Source: Planctomycetota bacterium (GTDB lineage Bacteria > Planctomycetota > UBA8108 > UBA1146). From it: 64,000 nt of DNA. The stretch lies in NCBI GenBank assembly GCA_016776905.1, contig JADHSM010000004.1, positions 62,001 to 126,000 on the forward strand. Direction: 5' to 3'. The notes beneath the pieces were generated by a model. It was not told the origin of the DNA. It saw only the letters and a list, made by a program, of their open reading frames with translations, and ran no database searches. The position numbers were made by a program, and so were the translations under genes. Below are positions 39,163-48,868 of this stretch, piece by piece. Position 1 is the stretch's first letter. The number at the start of each line of letters is the position of its first letter.

Positions 39163-40164
39163 TTGGAAAAGACCCTGACTGATTTCTCCGGATTCTGGCA
39201 AAGAAAAGAGACTCAAGTCCATTTGAGTTCTTGGATCCAGTCTGCACTTGAAGAAGATGCGGCTACGAGAGATCTGACAGCAGCCCTCCTCAAAAATGGG
39301 AATGAATCCTCTCGGGCTCGTGCTGTGATCATCGCGAAAGCTCCCGGAGTCCTCTGTGGAGTCGAAGCGGTAGTTCAAACTTTAAAAGCACTGGATCCTC
39401 ACCTCGTGATTCGGCACTGCGCTGAGGACGGGTCACATGTGTCGGTTGGAGAAAAGGTTTTCGAAGCGGATTCCCAAGCGCATTTATTGTTAGCGGGCGA
39501 GAGAACGGCCTTGAATATTTGCGGCCATCTTTCCGGGATTTCGACAGCGACCGCTGAAATGGTCTCCCAGGCAGGGTCGGTCTCGATTCTTGATACCCGA
39601 AAAACGATGCCGGGAATTCGAAGATTCCAAAAGCACGCTGTGCTCGTGGGTGGAGGAGTCAACCATCGATTCGATCTCGCAGATTTTCCGATGTTTAAAG
39701 AAAACCATAGGGCTCTCATTCAGCAGGAGAGGCCAGAACTGAAGCAAAAGCCCGATGCCGAAATGAGTTGGATTCGCCAGCGTTTACTGGAAGAGGGTTA
39801 CACCGGGACGATCGCCATCGAGGTTGAGGACGAGGCCAGTATGAGAGCATGCCTGAATGAGGGGATCGAAATCATATTAGTCGACAATATTCCTCCAGCT
39901 CAATTGAGTGAGTGGTTGGGAAGAGCAAAAAAGGATGGTTTGCCCGTAGATGCTTCACGCTTGGAAGCCAGTGGCGGCATCGATCAAGGATCCTTGGAGG
40001 AGCATGCCAGCAGTGGAGTCGGCAGGATTTCTGTCGGAGCGATCACCCATTCTTCTCCGATATTGGATTTGAGCATGTCCGTCGAAGCGATCTCAGGAAA
40101 CGATCTACGGTCGAGAAGAGAGAGTGGATCCCCAGCGGCAGAGGCCGCGGGTGATACCGAATGA
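39163..40164 (+). CDS. nadC: Nicotinate-nucleotide pyrophosphorylase (quinolinate phosphoribosyltransferase)
   Basis: EEDAATRDLTAALL, LLAGERTALNICGHLSGISTATAEMV, ILDTRKTMPGIRRFQKHAVLVGGGVNHRFDL, IEVEDEASMRACLNEGIEIILVDN. Start (TTG) uncertain. Confidence 0.95.
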   Translation: MEKTLTDFSGFWQRKETQVHLSSWIQSALEEDAATRDLTAALLKNGNESSRARAVIIAKAPGVLCGVEAVVQTLKALDPHLVIRHCAEDGSHVSVGEKVFEADSQAHLLLAGERTALNICGHLSGISTATAEMVSQAGSVSILDTRKTMPGIRRFQKHAVLVGGGVNHRFDLADFPMFKENHRALIQQERPELKQKPDAEMSWIRQRLLEEGYTGTIAIEVEDEASMRACLNEGIEIILVDNIPPAQLSEWLGRAKKDGLPVDASRLEASGGIDQGSLEEHASSGVGRISVGAITHSSPILDLSMSVEAISGNDLRSRRESGSPAAEAAGDTE

Positions 40165-40739
40165 CGGAAGAAATGAATCCTACGAATGAGAGAGAGCCAA
40201 ACGCGGCAGGACAAGGTCCACAGCCGAAAGAGAAACTCTCATTTCGACAAATGTACCGCAAATTGTTGCAACTGGATGATACTCCGCATTCGATAGCACT
40301 CGGAGCTGCACTAGGAATGTTCATCACTTTCACTCCTACCGTGGGGATTCAAGTCCTCATCGTTTTGATATTGTCGATGGTCGTGAGGTTCAATCGATTC
40401 GCTGCGATTGTGCTCATCTATCTCTCGAATCCGGTGACGATAATTCCGATTTACTACGCGGATTACGTTATTGGCTTGTTCGTTCAGGGAGAATCAGGTC
40501 TGTCATTGGAAGAATTCGTGCTCCTGTGGGATCAATCGGTCATTACGGCAGGTGAAGTCGGTTTCTGGGGCGCTACACAAGTCCTTTTTAAATCTCTCGG
40601 AACCGATGTGATCATCCCGATGTTCATTGGAGGAGGGGTTTTGGGGGGATTTGTTGGAGTTGTGACCTACCCACTCACGTTGAGTTGGGTTCAGCGTTAC
40701 CGTGAAGGTCGGCAAGGCGATAATCATCAGGATTCATGA
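40161..40739 (+). CDS. DUF2062 domain membrane protein
   Basis: DTPHSIALGAALGMFITFTPTVGIQVLIVL...NRFAAIVLIYLSNPVTIIPIYY. ATGA overlap with nadC. Confidence 0.88.
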   Translation: MTEEMNPTNEREPNAAGQGPQPKEKLSFRQMYRKLLQLDDTPHSIALGAALGMFITFTPTVGIQVLIVLILSMVVRFNRFAAIVLIYLSNPVTIIPIYYADYVIGLFVQGESGLSLEEFVLLWDQSVITAGEVGFWGATQVLFKSLGTDVIIPMFIGGGVLGGFVGVVTYPLTLSWVQRYREGRQGDNHQDS

Positions 40740-40754
40740 ATCTCTTCGGGATCC

Positions 40755-41375
40755 ATGCTCCAGTTCCGCACGTCATCGTTTGAAGAGAGAGGAAATAAAA
40801 TCATGATCAATAACAGCAATGAGTCTTCTTTAGAGTCGCGAGAATCCGGGATAACAACTAGTTCGGTTTGTGCTCCGGCAGTATTCAGAGGATTCGGTTC
40901 GCCGTTTCTCTTCTTATTGATGCTGGCGATTTTTCTTCCCGGTTGTTCTTCTGACAAAGCCGTCAAATTACAGAATCGCCCGGGTAAGCATCTTGTGGAG
41001 ATCCAGGGACAAAAAGTGTGGTGCCTGGTTGCGGACGACGCATCTTCTCGTGCCCGAGGATTGATGTACCGAAAGAATATGCCTGAGGACGAAGGCATGC
41101 TCTTTCTCTTTCCGGCAGCCAGTTCACAGGGATTCTGGATGAAGAATTGCATGATGGATTTGGATATTGCTTACATCGACGATGACGGAATTATTGTGGA
41201 CGTGCTGACGATGAAAGCTCCGGAACCTGGGGCTGTTCTCTATCCGCGATATCGCTCTAGTCAGCCCGTCAGGTATGTCCTGGAGACCAATGCCGGTTGG
41301 TTTGAGAAGCACGGGATTATTGCTGGGGAGTCTGTTCAGGGGTTTCGTGGGCCCGCAGGAAGTAATCCTCGCTAA
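40755..41375 (+). CDS. DUF192 family lipoprotein
   Basis: Lipobox IFLPGC; RARGLMYRKNMPEDEGMLFLFPAASSQGFWMKNCMMDLDIAYIDDDGIIVDV. True start probably ATG 40804. Confidence 0.92.
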   Translation: MLQFRTSSFEERGNKIMINNSNESSLESRESGITTSSVCAPAVFRGFGSPFLFLLMLAIFLPGCSSDKAVKLQNRPGKHLVEIQGQKVWCLVADDASSRARGLMYRKNMPEDEGMLFLFPAASSQGFWMKNCMMDLDIAYIDDDGIIVDVLTMKAPEPGAVLYPRYRSSQPVRYVLETNAGWFEKHGIIAGESVQGFRGPAGSNPR

Positions 41376-41408
41376 GTTCAATGTCTTCGTCCGCAGAAGG
41401 GGAGCCGC

Positions 41409-41861
41409 ATGACCTCGACCAGGACAGCCGGTGAGGCTGAGGTGCTTCGAGCACATTTGCTCCTGTGGTTCTTATTCTTGATCATCCCTGCAGTACTGGG
41501 AAGATCTTCTCTCTCTGGTGAAGAGGTCTCTCTCGAAAAATCGAACTCTCTGGAGTCGACTCCGCCTTTGTTCCATGTGGATCTTCGTAAAGATTCGATA
41601 CAGAGGCTTGTTCTCATTGAGGGTGTCGGGCCTGCGCTCGCGGGAAAAATCATTCGTGCGAGACAGGAATTGCAATCGTCAGGAAAACAGACATTTTCGT
41701 GTCGGTGTGTCGTGACGAGAATCGCTGGAGTTCCTAATCGAGTCATCATGGATGCAGGAGCATGGTTGTTACCCTTACCTTGTCCAAAGTCGGCATGTCG
41801 ATATGAAGACACCTCTTCTCAAACTTCTGTGGTGAAATCATCGAAGAAGGGTGAGAGATGA
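41409..41861 (+). CDS. ComEA-like helix-hairpin-helix protein
   Basis: FHVDLRKDSIQRLVLIEGVGPALAGKIIRAR HhH motif after an N-terminal TM segment. Overlaps uvrB start by ATGA. Confidence 0.7.
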   Translation: MTSTRTAGEAEVLRAHLLLWFLFLIIPAVLGRSSLSGEEVSLEKSNSLESTPPLFHVDLRKDSIQRLVLIEGVGPALAGKIIRARQELQSSGKQTFSCRCVVTRIAGVPNRVIMDAGAWLLPLPCPKSACRYEDTSSQTSVVKSSKKGER

Positions 41862-43900
41862 AGACTTTTAGGTATCCCGATTCTCCTTTTGTCATTCATT
41901 CCGAGTTTGGTCCTGCGGGAGATCAGCCGGAAGCCATCGACAAGCTGACTGAAGGCCTTCAAGTCAACGCCGATGAGCAGATTTTGATGGGAGTGACAGG
42001 TTCAGGGAAAACCTACATGATGGCACATGTCATCGCTCGTTCAGGTCGCCCTGCAATCGTAATTTCTCACAATAAAACACTGGCAGCACAGCTGTACTCA
42101 GAGTTGAAAAAGTTTCTCCCGGAAAATGCCGTGGAATACTTTGTTTCATATTACGACTACTACCAACCCGAGGCCTATGTGGCCTCTCGGGATCTCTACA
42201 TCGAAAAAGATGCGGCCGTCAATGCGGATCTCGACAGATTAAGATTGGCCACTACTGCCAGTTTGATCAGCCGTCCTGATGTGGTCATCGTCTCTTCCGT
42301 TTCATGTATCTATGGACTGGGTTCTCCCGAAGCTTTTAAAGGAAAGATGATTTTCTTGGCTGAGGGTCAAGAGATGGATCGTGAAGAGTTGCTCAGAAAG
42401 TTAATCGATATCCAATATGAGCGAAATGATATCGATCCGATTCGAGGTTCATTCAGGGCTCGTGGCGATGTGGTTGAAATCCACGCAGCCAATGAAGAAA
42501 TCGCCTATCGAGTGGATCTCTTTGGCGACACCATCGACAGAATCGAAGAATTCCATCCGGTGAGCGGAGTCATATTAGGTCAACTCGATCAGTTAACCAT
42601 TTTTCCTGCCAAGCATTACGTGATCAATGAGCGTGATTTGGACAGGGGAGTTGCCGGTATACAGGTAGAGTTGGGGAAGCGGCTCGCTGAACTGCGGGCA
42701 GCGGGTAAAGAATTGGAAGCACACCGATTACAGTCGAGAACCCGTTACGACCTTGAACTCTTATCTGAGGCGGGTTACTGCCCAGGCATTGAAAATTATT
42801 CACGTCATTTCAGTGGCTTAGAACCCGGAGAAAGACCTCCGAACCTTCTTGATTATTTCCCGGAAGGTTTCCTGACGATGGTGGATGAATCCCACGTCAC
42901 ATTACCCCAGTTGAGAGGGATGCATGAAGGGGACCGTTCCAGAAAACAGAATCTTGTCGATCACGGATTCCGGCTTCCTAGCGCCCTCGACAACCGGCCG
43001 ATGCGATTTGATGAATGGCGGGAAGTTGCGGGGCAAACTGTTTTCTTATCTGCCACTCCTGGACCTTTTGAATTGGAGTGTACGCAGGGCGAAGTGATCG
43101 AGGTGATCAATCGACCGACAGGGCTTCTCGATCCGGAGGTTGAAGTCAAACCTGCCACTGGACAAGTCCCTGATTTGTTGGAGCAGATACGCGAGACGGT
43201 TTCTATGGGGGACCGTGTTTTGGTGACCACTTTGACGAAGAGGATGTCAGAAGATCTGAGTGATTTCTTCCAAGAGACAGAAATCAAAGCGAGATATTTA
43301 CATTCGGATATCGATACTCTTGAACGAGTTGAGATTCTTCAGGAACTTCGTCGTGGAATCTACGATGTTCTCGTGGGTGTTAACTTGTTACGTGAGGGAC
43401 TGGATCTTCCGGAAGTCTCTCTTGTGGCCATCATGGATGCTGATAAAGAAGGCTTTCTTCGTAGCGAAACTGCTTTGATACAAACGATTGGTCGAGCTGC
43501 GAGAAATGAAAATTCGCGAGTGATATTGTACGGAGATGTTATTACGGGATCGATGCAACGTGCGATTGACGAGACTAATCGAAGAAGATCGATTCAGGCC
43601 GCTCATAATGAGGAGTTCGGTATTACACCGAAAACTGTAAGTCGTGATTTGGGGACTACCGTTGAGGAAGAAGTGCGTGAGCGAGTGGAAGCTGTTCAAG
43701 CGCAAGATGAAAATGTGGAAGCTGCAGGGCAAGAAGATCTTGCTGTGAAACTTGAAGCCGAAATGTTGAAAGCCGCTCAAGATCTCGACTTTGAAAAAGC
43801 AGCTCTCCTGAGGGACAGAGTGATGCGATTGCGTGGAGAAACCCCGGAACCATCATCTTCACCTCGCCCCAAGGGGAGACAGAAGAGAAAGCGCCACTGA
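41858..43900 (+). CDS. uvrB: Excinuclease ABC subunit B
   Basis: MGVTGSGKTYMMAHVI, YFVSYYDYYQPEAYV, VDESHVTLPQLRGM, GVNLLREGLDLPEVSLVAIMDADKEGFLRS, C-terminal UVR LEAEMLKAAQDLDFEKAALLRDRVM. Confidence 0.97.
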   Translation: MKTFRYPDSPFVIHSEFGPAGDQPEAIDKLTEGLQVNADEQILMGVTGSGKTYMMAHVIARSGRPAIVISHNKTLAAQLYSELKKFLPENAVEYFVSYYDYYQPEAYVASRDLYIEKDAAVNADLDRLRLATTASLISRPDVVIVSSVSCIYGLGSPEAFKGKMIFLAEGQEMDREELLRKLIDIQYERNDIDPIRGSFRARGDVVEIHAANEEIAYRVDLFGDTIDRIEEFHPVSGVILGQLDQLTIFPAKHYVINERDLDRGVAGIQVELGKRLAELRAAGKELEAHRLQSRTRYDLELLSEAGYCPGIENYSRHFSGLEPGERPPNLLDYFPEGFLTMVDESHVTLPQLRGMHEGDRSRKQNLVDHGFRLPSALDNRPMRFDEWREVAGQTVFLSATPGPFELECTQGEVIEVINRPTGLLDPEVEVKPATGQVPDLLEQIRETVSMGDRVLVTTLTKRMSEDLSDFFQETEIKARYLHSDIDTLERVEILQELRRGIYDVLVGVNLLREGLDLPEVSLVAIMDADKEGFLRSETALIQTIGRAARNENSRVILYGDVITGSMQRAIDETNRRRSIQAAHNEEFGITPKTVSRDLGTTVEEEVRERVEAVQAQDENVEAAGQEDLAVKLEAEMLKAAQDLDFEKAALLRDRVMRLRGETPEPSSSPRPKGRQKRKRH

Positions 43901-43901
43901 T

Positions 43902-46613
43902 ATGTCAGGAGGCTCAGCACCCGAGATTCCCGGATTTCAACCTCTGCATATTCGCGGGGGTGGAGATCTCGGAATTTGGATAGAGGCTCGTCAGGTTCGG
44001 CTCGACAGAAAAGTGCTCCTAAAAGTACTCCCCGCCAGCGAAACTCATCTCGAGGAAGAATTCTCACGTGAAGTCCGTTGCATGGTGGAACTGGATGGCA
44101 CCGGAGTCTTGAGAGTTATCGATGAAGGTCGCGCGGGGAGTGCGAGGTATGTGGCTCTCGACGAAGCGGGCGGGAAACGTTTGTCTCCGGGTGATCTCGA
44201 TGAAGCTGAAGCCCGGTCGTTGGTTTTGGACATGTACCGACTCTTCAGGAAGTCTGCTTCAAAGGGGTGGTTACCGGGACAGATCCCAGTGGAATCCATC
44301 AGAAGTCTTCCTGGGGGCGTTTTTGCCGTTACGGAGTTAGGCCGAATTCAGAAAAACTCCACCCCGAGTGACGGACAAAAAAAATTGATAGAGTCATTAC
44401 GTCGCTGGGGGCGTCACCTCGAAATTTACGATGTGATTTCTCCCATGATTGAAGAATTGCGTTCTGCTTCGGGAGCGGATGGTCGCTGGCCGGAGAACTG
44501 GGACAGAGCCTCGGGAGCGGTGGATTCACCCGCTCACAAAGTAGGTCCTTTCAACTATCTGCTGATGAGTTTCATCGTCTTGGCCCTTGCTCTCGGAGTC
44601 TGGTGGTCAAGCACGAATGATATGACGAGAGAGACCCCAGAAGAGGGATTTTCCCATTCGAATTCCGGAAGCACCGGTGAAACAAGGGAATCAGAGCGTG
44701 GAGAAGATTCTCGCTCGAAGACTCCTTTAGATAGCGAAGATCTCCTTGTTGGCGAGGTCGACTCTCGTGACGTGGATTCTGATATCGAACTCGTGCAGCC
44801 CACCTCCGAAGAGGAAACTCTGACGCTTTATACGTGGTCTGAGCAAGAGAAGAAGCGGGAACTGAACCTGTTACGTTGGCTTGAACAGAGGTCGGAGTTC
44901 CTTGAAGTTCTCACTGGCTCCGGTGCTGGACTTGCTGAAGCGGTTCAGATGTTGGAGGAACTCGAGAGAGATCCCGATCACTTATTATCACTGGAAAAAG
45001 ATCATGAAATCCATGCGTTGATCATGGCACTCAAGTACCAGTATCAATTGCATGAGGGAGAAATCCTTCGGGGGGCTCGTGAATATGTAGCCTCTGACGA
45101 TCACCAACAAGCGACGCAACTCTTGAGGCAAGGGATAGCGCAATTGGGATCTTCCGATTTGTTACAAGAGAGTCTTGACCACGTCGAAAGTTTGCTTCAG
45201 CAGAAAGAGGAAGTGGCGGGTCTATTAGACGAGGGTTTCCTGAGAGTGTTGCGGAATTGTTTGGCAAACCCACTGAATGTTGATCTCACGATTTCTGTGC
45301 CGGGAATCGAAAACTTCTCTGCTCTGCTTGAGAGGCAGACTGCTTTTCTCGCGGAAGTTGAGGAGGTCCTGCACGTACACTCCAAAATCGTATCGATGTT
45401 GTCGATGTTAGAAAGTGATCGTGGCTACGTCTCTCTAGGGATGGGACTTGAGAAATCTCTGGAGGTGCGAGTTGACGAGTTGGACAGCACCGGCATGAGA
45501 GTGACTCGCAGGGGAAGAAGAGATAGTGAAAAACTGGAATGGAATCAGTTATCTGCGGAGACTCGCAAAAGACTGTTCAGAGATGCTGACCCTACCGGAT
45601 TCGCTGAAAATCCTGATCGCTGGCAACAACTGTCGGTCTTGTGGGACGGTGAATCAGGTTGGCTTTCGCATTCAGATCTTACCTCCTTTCAGGTTATTCC
45701 AGAGGTTCTCGATCGATTTGTTCTTCGACGCAAAATAGAAGACCTTGAAAAAGCACGGAATCTCGAAGCTGTGGGAGATCGCTCTTCACTTCAACTTTGG
45801 GTGAGTCAGATGGTTGAGAAATTCCCTGTCGAGATCTGGTCACCAGAAGAAAAGTTCCAACTTGAAAAGTGGTGGTCTTTACAACTGGGTGATCGAGGTC
45901 TGGAGAATTGGGACATCTTTGGTGGCGCTGAGATGACGGGATGGGCAAAAGCGGATTCTTTCAGGGAGATCGAACTCTCTTGGAGCGATGGGGAAAAGAT
46001 TCTGCTGGATTGGATTCCAGGGGATGAAAGCCAGGTTCGTCTCTTAGGAAGAAGCGAAGTCGTTCTGAGTGGTTCCGCTCGTTTGAATTCCCCATTGGAA
46101 TTTGTCGATGCGTTGGAAGTCTCGATCGTCGGAGCAGTGACGATGAGAGAGAGACCCAACTTGAATATTGTTCTTTGGCTGGATCGCGCTCCTCTTCTTT
46201 TTGGAGCAGGGATACGTCCACAGGGCCGATCTTCTTTTACCTCTTCCGGGGAGACTGTTTTGTTGCCCGCTCACGGAATAATGCCTCTTGAAGGACTCGA
46301 GATTCGGGATTCGAAAAAAGGTGAAGATCCTCTCCCATTTCCCTTACCCGTCATGTCTCCTCGCCTCAATCCTGGCAACGTCATACAGATGGTGGCCTCT
46401 GATTCCAGAGAGGGGGCGAAATTGTCTCTCAATGGGCGGGAAATCCTCGATTATTCAGCGAAGAAGGCCGAAAGATCGGGAGGCGTCGGTATTGAAACGT
46501 TCGGAAGTTCGGTCGTGATCCGATCGATCTCCCTGAAGGGACGGTGGGACGAAGCCTCGTGGAATCAGTTTTTGCTCAAAAAGGCCTCCAGTGCCCTCTG
46601 GATGGATAAATAG
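43902..46613 (+). CDS. Membrane protein with degenerate Ser/Thr kinase-like (pseudokinase) N-terminus
   Basis: FQPLHIRGGGDLGIWIEARQVRLDRKVLLKVLPASETHLEEEFSREVRCMVELDGTGVLRVIDEG (N-lobe-like, VxxK and alphaC E). No HRD or DFG seen; single TM YLLMSFIVLALALGVWW. Confidence 0.55.
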   Translation: MSGGSAPEIPGFQPLHIRGGGDLGIWIEARQVRLDRKVLLKVLPASETHLEEEFSREVRCMVELDGTGVLRVIDEGRAGSARYVALDEAGGKRLSPGDLDEAEARSLVLDMYRLFRKSASKGWLPGQIPVESIRSLPGGVFAVTELGRIQKNSTPSDGQKKLIESLRRWGRHLEIYDVISPMIEELRSASGADGRWPENWDRASGAVDSPAHKVGPFNYLLMSFIVLALALGVWWSSTNDMTRETPEEGFSHSNSGSTGETRESERGEDSRSKTPLDSEDLLVGEVDSRDVDSDIELVQPTSEEETLTLYTWSEQEKKRELNLLRWLEQRSEFLEVLTGSGAGLAEAVQMLEELERDPDHLLSLEKDHEIHALIMALKYQYQLHEGEILRGAREYVASDDHQQATQLLRQGIAQLGSSDLLQESLDHVESLLQQKEEVAGLLDEGFLRVLRNCLANPLNVDLTISVPGIENFSALLERQTAFLAEVEEVLHVHSKIVSMLSMLESDRGYVSLGMGLEKSLEVRVDELDSTGMRVTRRGRRDSEKLEWNQLSAETRKRLFRDADPTGFAENPDRWQQLSVLWDGESGWLSHSDLTSFQVIPEVLDRFVLRRKIEDLEKARNLEAVGDRSSLQLWVSQMVEKFPVEIWSPEEKFQLEKWWSLQLGDRGLENWDIFGGAEMTGWAKADSFREIELSWSDGEKILLDWIPGDESQVRLLGRSEVVLSGSARLNSPLEFVDALEVSIVGAVTMRERPNLNIVLWLDRAPLLFGAGIRPQGRSSFTSSGETVLLPAHGIMPLEGLEIRDSKKGEDPLPFPLPVMSPRLNPGNVIQMVASDSREGAKLSLNGREILDYSAKKAERSGGVGIETFGSSVVIRSISLKGRWDEASWNQFLLKKASSALWMDK

Positions 46614-46824
46614 TCAGGCTTCGAAACCGTCGCCTGACTTGCTCTCAAGGCCCACCTCACCTAGACTCTTGGAAGTACGACGAACCTTTTGAGCAGCCGG
46701 GCGAGGCGATTTGGGCATGATTCATGCACAGACCGTTCGCCAGTCATCAGGATGCATAGATGCATGGACTCCTTTTGGGTCGATGGCTGAGAAGAGTTCG
46801 ACCCAGGATTCCCGAGGAGAAATC

Positions 46825-48822
46825 ATGCGTAACTCAAAATCTTCAACCCTCTCTTTGAGACCACGATCTCTGTTCATGGTCTCTCTGTTTATGGTCTCTC
46901 TGATACTGACTCTTTTATGTCCTGCTTTCGTATCTTCAACACCCTTATCCTCATCGGCTCTTGAAGCCGCAGAATCAAAGGATGAGTTTTCAGCCTTGAA
47001 GGTTGGAGATCGCGTTCGAGTGGTTCTTCGCCGAGGTGGCCGATACGAGGGAGAAGTTGTCGAGAAGAGTGGAGAGTCTATCTCCATTAAGCACAAATTC
47101 GGAACGGCTAAAGTGACTCGACAAGAATGCTTGGAGTGGGAACGATTCAAAACGATTCCTGAGCAGTACGAAGAACGATCCGAAAGTTGTAAGACTGCCA
47201 ACGACTGGTGTGATTTGGGCGATTGGGCTTTGGAGCAGGGAGAGGTCGACCTCTCAAAGCAAGCTTTCAGAAAAGCAACCGAAGTACAATCGAACAATTC
47301 TAGGGCCCGCAAGGCTTTGGGTGAAATTGAGTATGAGGGAAAATGGATGCCTCTCGAAGAGGCGATGAAAGCGCAAGGGAAAGAACTTTACGGCGGAGAA
47401 TGGTTAACTGCCGAAGAGATTGCCCAGCGTGAGGAAGACGATTCCGCTGCCCAGAGAGCGGGGTCTCTCAAGGGGCGAGATGCCTATGTTGAGGAATTGC
47501 GGGGCAGAGCGTGGGCGGAAGTCGAGCCGCTTGTGACGCCTCATTACGTGGTGTTCTGTAATTCGACCGAAGAAAATGCTCAGTACTACGCAGATGTCAT
47601 GGAGTCGCTCTACAAAGCCTACGACAAGGTGTTCATCGAAAAGTTTTGGCCCCGCAAGTTTCGGAAAAGCCCCCGAAGCGAAGTCTTTATTCATGCCAAC
47701 CATCAGCAGTTTATGGACTGGACCGGAAACGGCCCAGGAATCGGTGGCTTCTACAATCTTCTTCGTCAGGACGTGACCGGATACCACGGCTCCTTTGGAT
47801 CGACAGGAAGCACAGAGGAAGTGTTGGCCCATGAGGGAACGCACCAGTTCGAAGGCATGATCTTCCGATCATTACGTTACCTGCCGATCTGGTTTGTAGA
47901 GGGGCTTGCCGTTTACTTCGGAGATGGATCCAAAATCAGTCGCCGAAAGGTTGAGATCAATCAGATTCCCCGAGATCGACTTGTTGGACTTCAGCAGGCG
48001 ATTGAAGACGGATCATACTGTGATCTAAAGAAGTTGCTTCGAGTTCCTCAGCAACGTTTTGGAGGATTCTTCTACGGACATGCTTGGGGAATCCTTTACT
48101 GGTGTATCTACGGTAACCAAGCACCTGTGAAGGCATGGACGACCAAAGAAAACACCGGGGGCAAGATTCTTGAAGATTGGCTGTATCACGTTCAAGACAT
48201 GGACAGCAATTGTGACTACGAAAAAGAGGCACTGTTTTTTGAGGAGTTAATTACCCGTCATACGGGACAAACCATCGAAGAATGGGAAGAAGAATATAAA
48301 GCCTGGATATTGAAGTTGCCTGTCGAGGAGATCGGCAGAAAGCGCGGGCGCGAATTCTCCAGTGAAGCGATCAAAATTGAAACGACCAAGCCCGCAGGGT
48401 GGCGTTGGGAAAAGTCCGGTGGGCTTTTCTCTGACGAAGTCGTAGCCTCACTGAGTACTGGATCCAAGAAGCGCAGAGTTTCCACTTATGCATGGCCTAA
48501 TTGGCAGCATGCGGAACTCAATGAAGAATATGCTCGTTCCCTGATTGGAAATATCTTTAGGGATACAGAATACATAGAAGTTTTGGCTGAAAAGCAGATG
48601 GGTGGAAATCCCATGTTGGTGGCTGTCTTCGATGGGAAACGGGTCCTGGGTGTGGGTGAAAACAACACTCCAGAGTTGGGTGAGATAAGACGATACGCCG
48701 TGGGCTTCTTTGGCTCACCTGACAAGATTTACGGAAATGTTTTTGAATGCGATGCCGCAGATTGGGATGAAGCTCGAAAGTACTTCGAAGAGTACACCGC
48801 AAAATTTAAGTACACGGGCTGA
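46825..48822 (+). CDS. Secreted gluzincin-like (peptidase MA/DUF1570-like) protein with Sm/SH3-like and TPR segments
   Basis: LKVGDRVRVVLRRGGRYEGEVVEKSGESISIKHKFGTAKV; EEVLAHEGTHQFEGMIFRSLRYLPIWFVEGLAVYFGDGSK (HExxH plus downstream E). Confidence 0.72.
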   Translation: MRNSKSSTLSLRPRSLFMVSLFMVSLILTLLCPAFVSSTPLSSSALEAAESKDEFSALKVGDRVRVVLRRGGRYEGEVVEKSGESISIKHKFGTAKVTRQECLEWERFKTIPEQYEERSESCKTANDWCDLGDWALEQGEVDLSKQAFRKATEVQSNNSRARKALGEIEYEGKWMPLEEAMKAQGKELYGGEWLTAEEIAQREEDDSAAQRAGSLKGRDAYVEELRGRAWAEVEPLVTPHYVVFCNSTEENAQYYADVMESLYKAYDKVFIEKFWPRKFRKSPRSEVFIHANHQQFMDWTGNGPGIGGFYNLLRQDVTGYHGSFGSTGSTEEVLAHEGTHQFEGMIFRSLRYLPIWFVEGLAVYFGDGSKISRRKVEINQIPRDRLVGLQQAIEDGSYCDLKKLLRVPQQRFGGFFYGHAWGILYWCIYGNQAPVKAWTTKENTGGKILEDWLYHVQDMDSNCDYEKEALFFEELITRHTGQTIEEWEEEYKAWILKLPVEEIGRKRGREFSSEAIKIETTKPAGWRWEKSGGLFSDEVVASLSTGSKKRRVSTYAWPNWQHAELNEEYARSLIGNIFRDTEYIEVLAEKQMGGNPMLVAVFDGKRVLGVGENNTPELGEIRRYAVGFFGSPDKIYGNVFECDAADWDEARKYFEEYTAKFKYTG

Positions 48823-48868
48823 GAACTTGACTCAGAGATCTCGATACATCCGTCAACGAAAGCAAACT

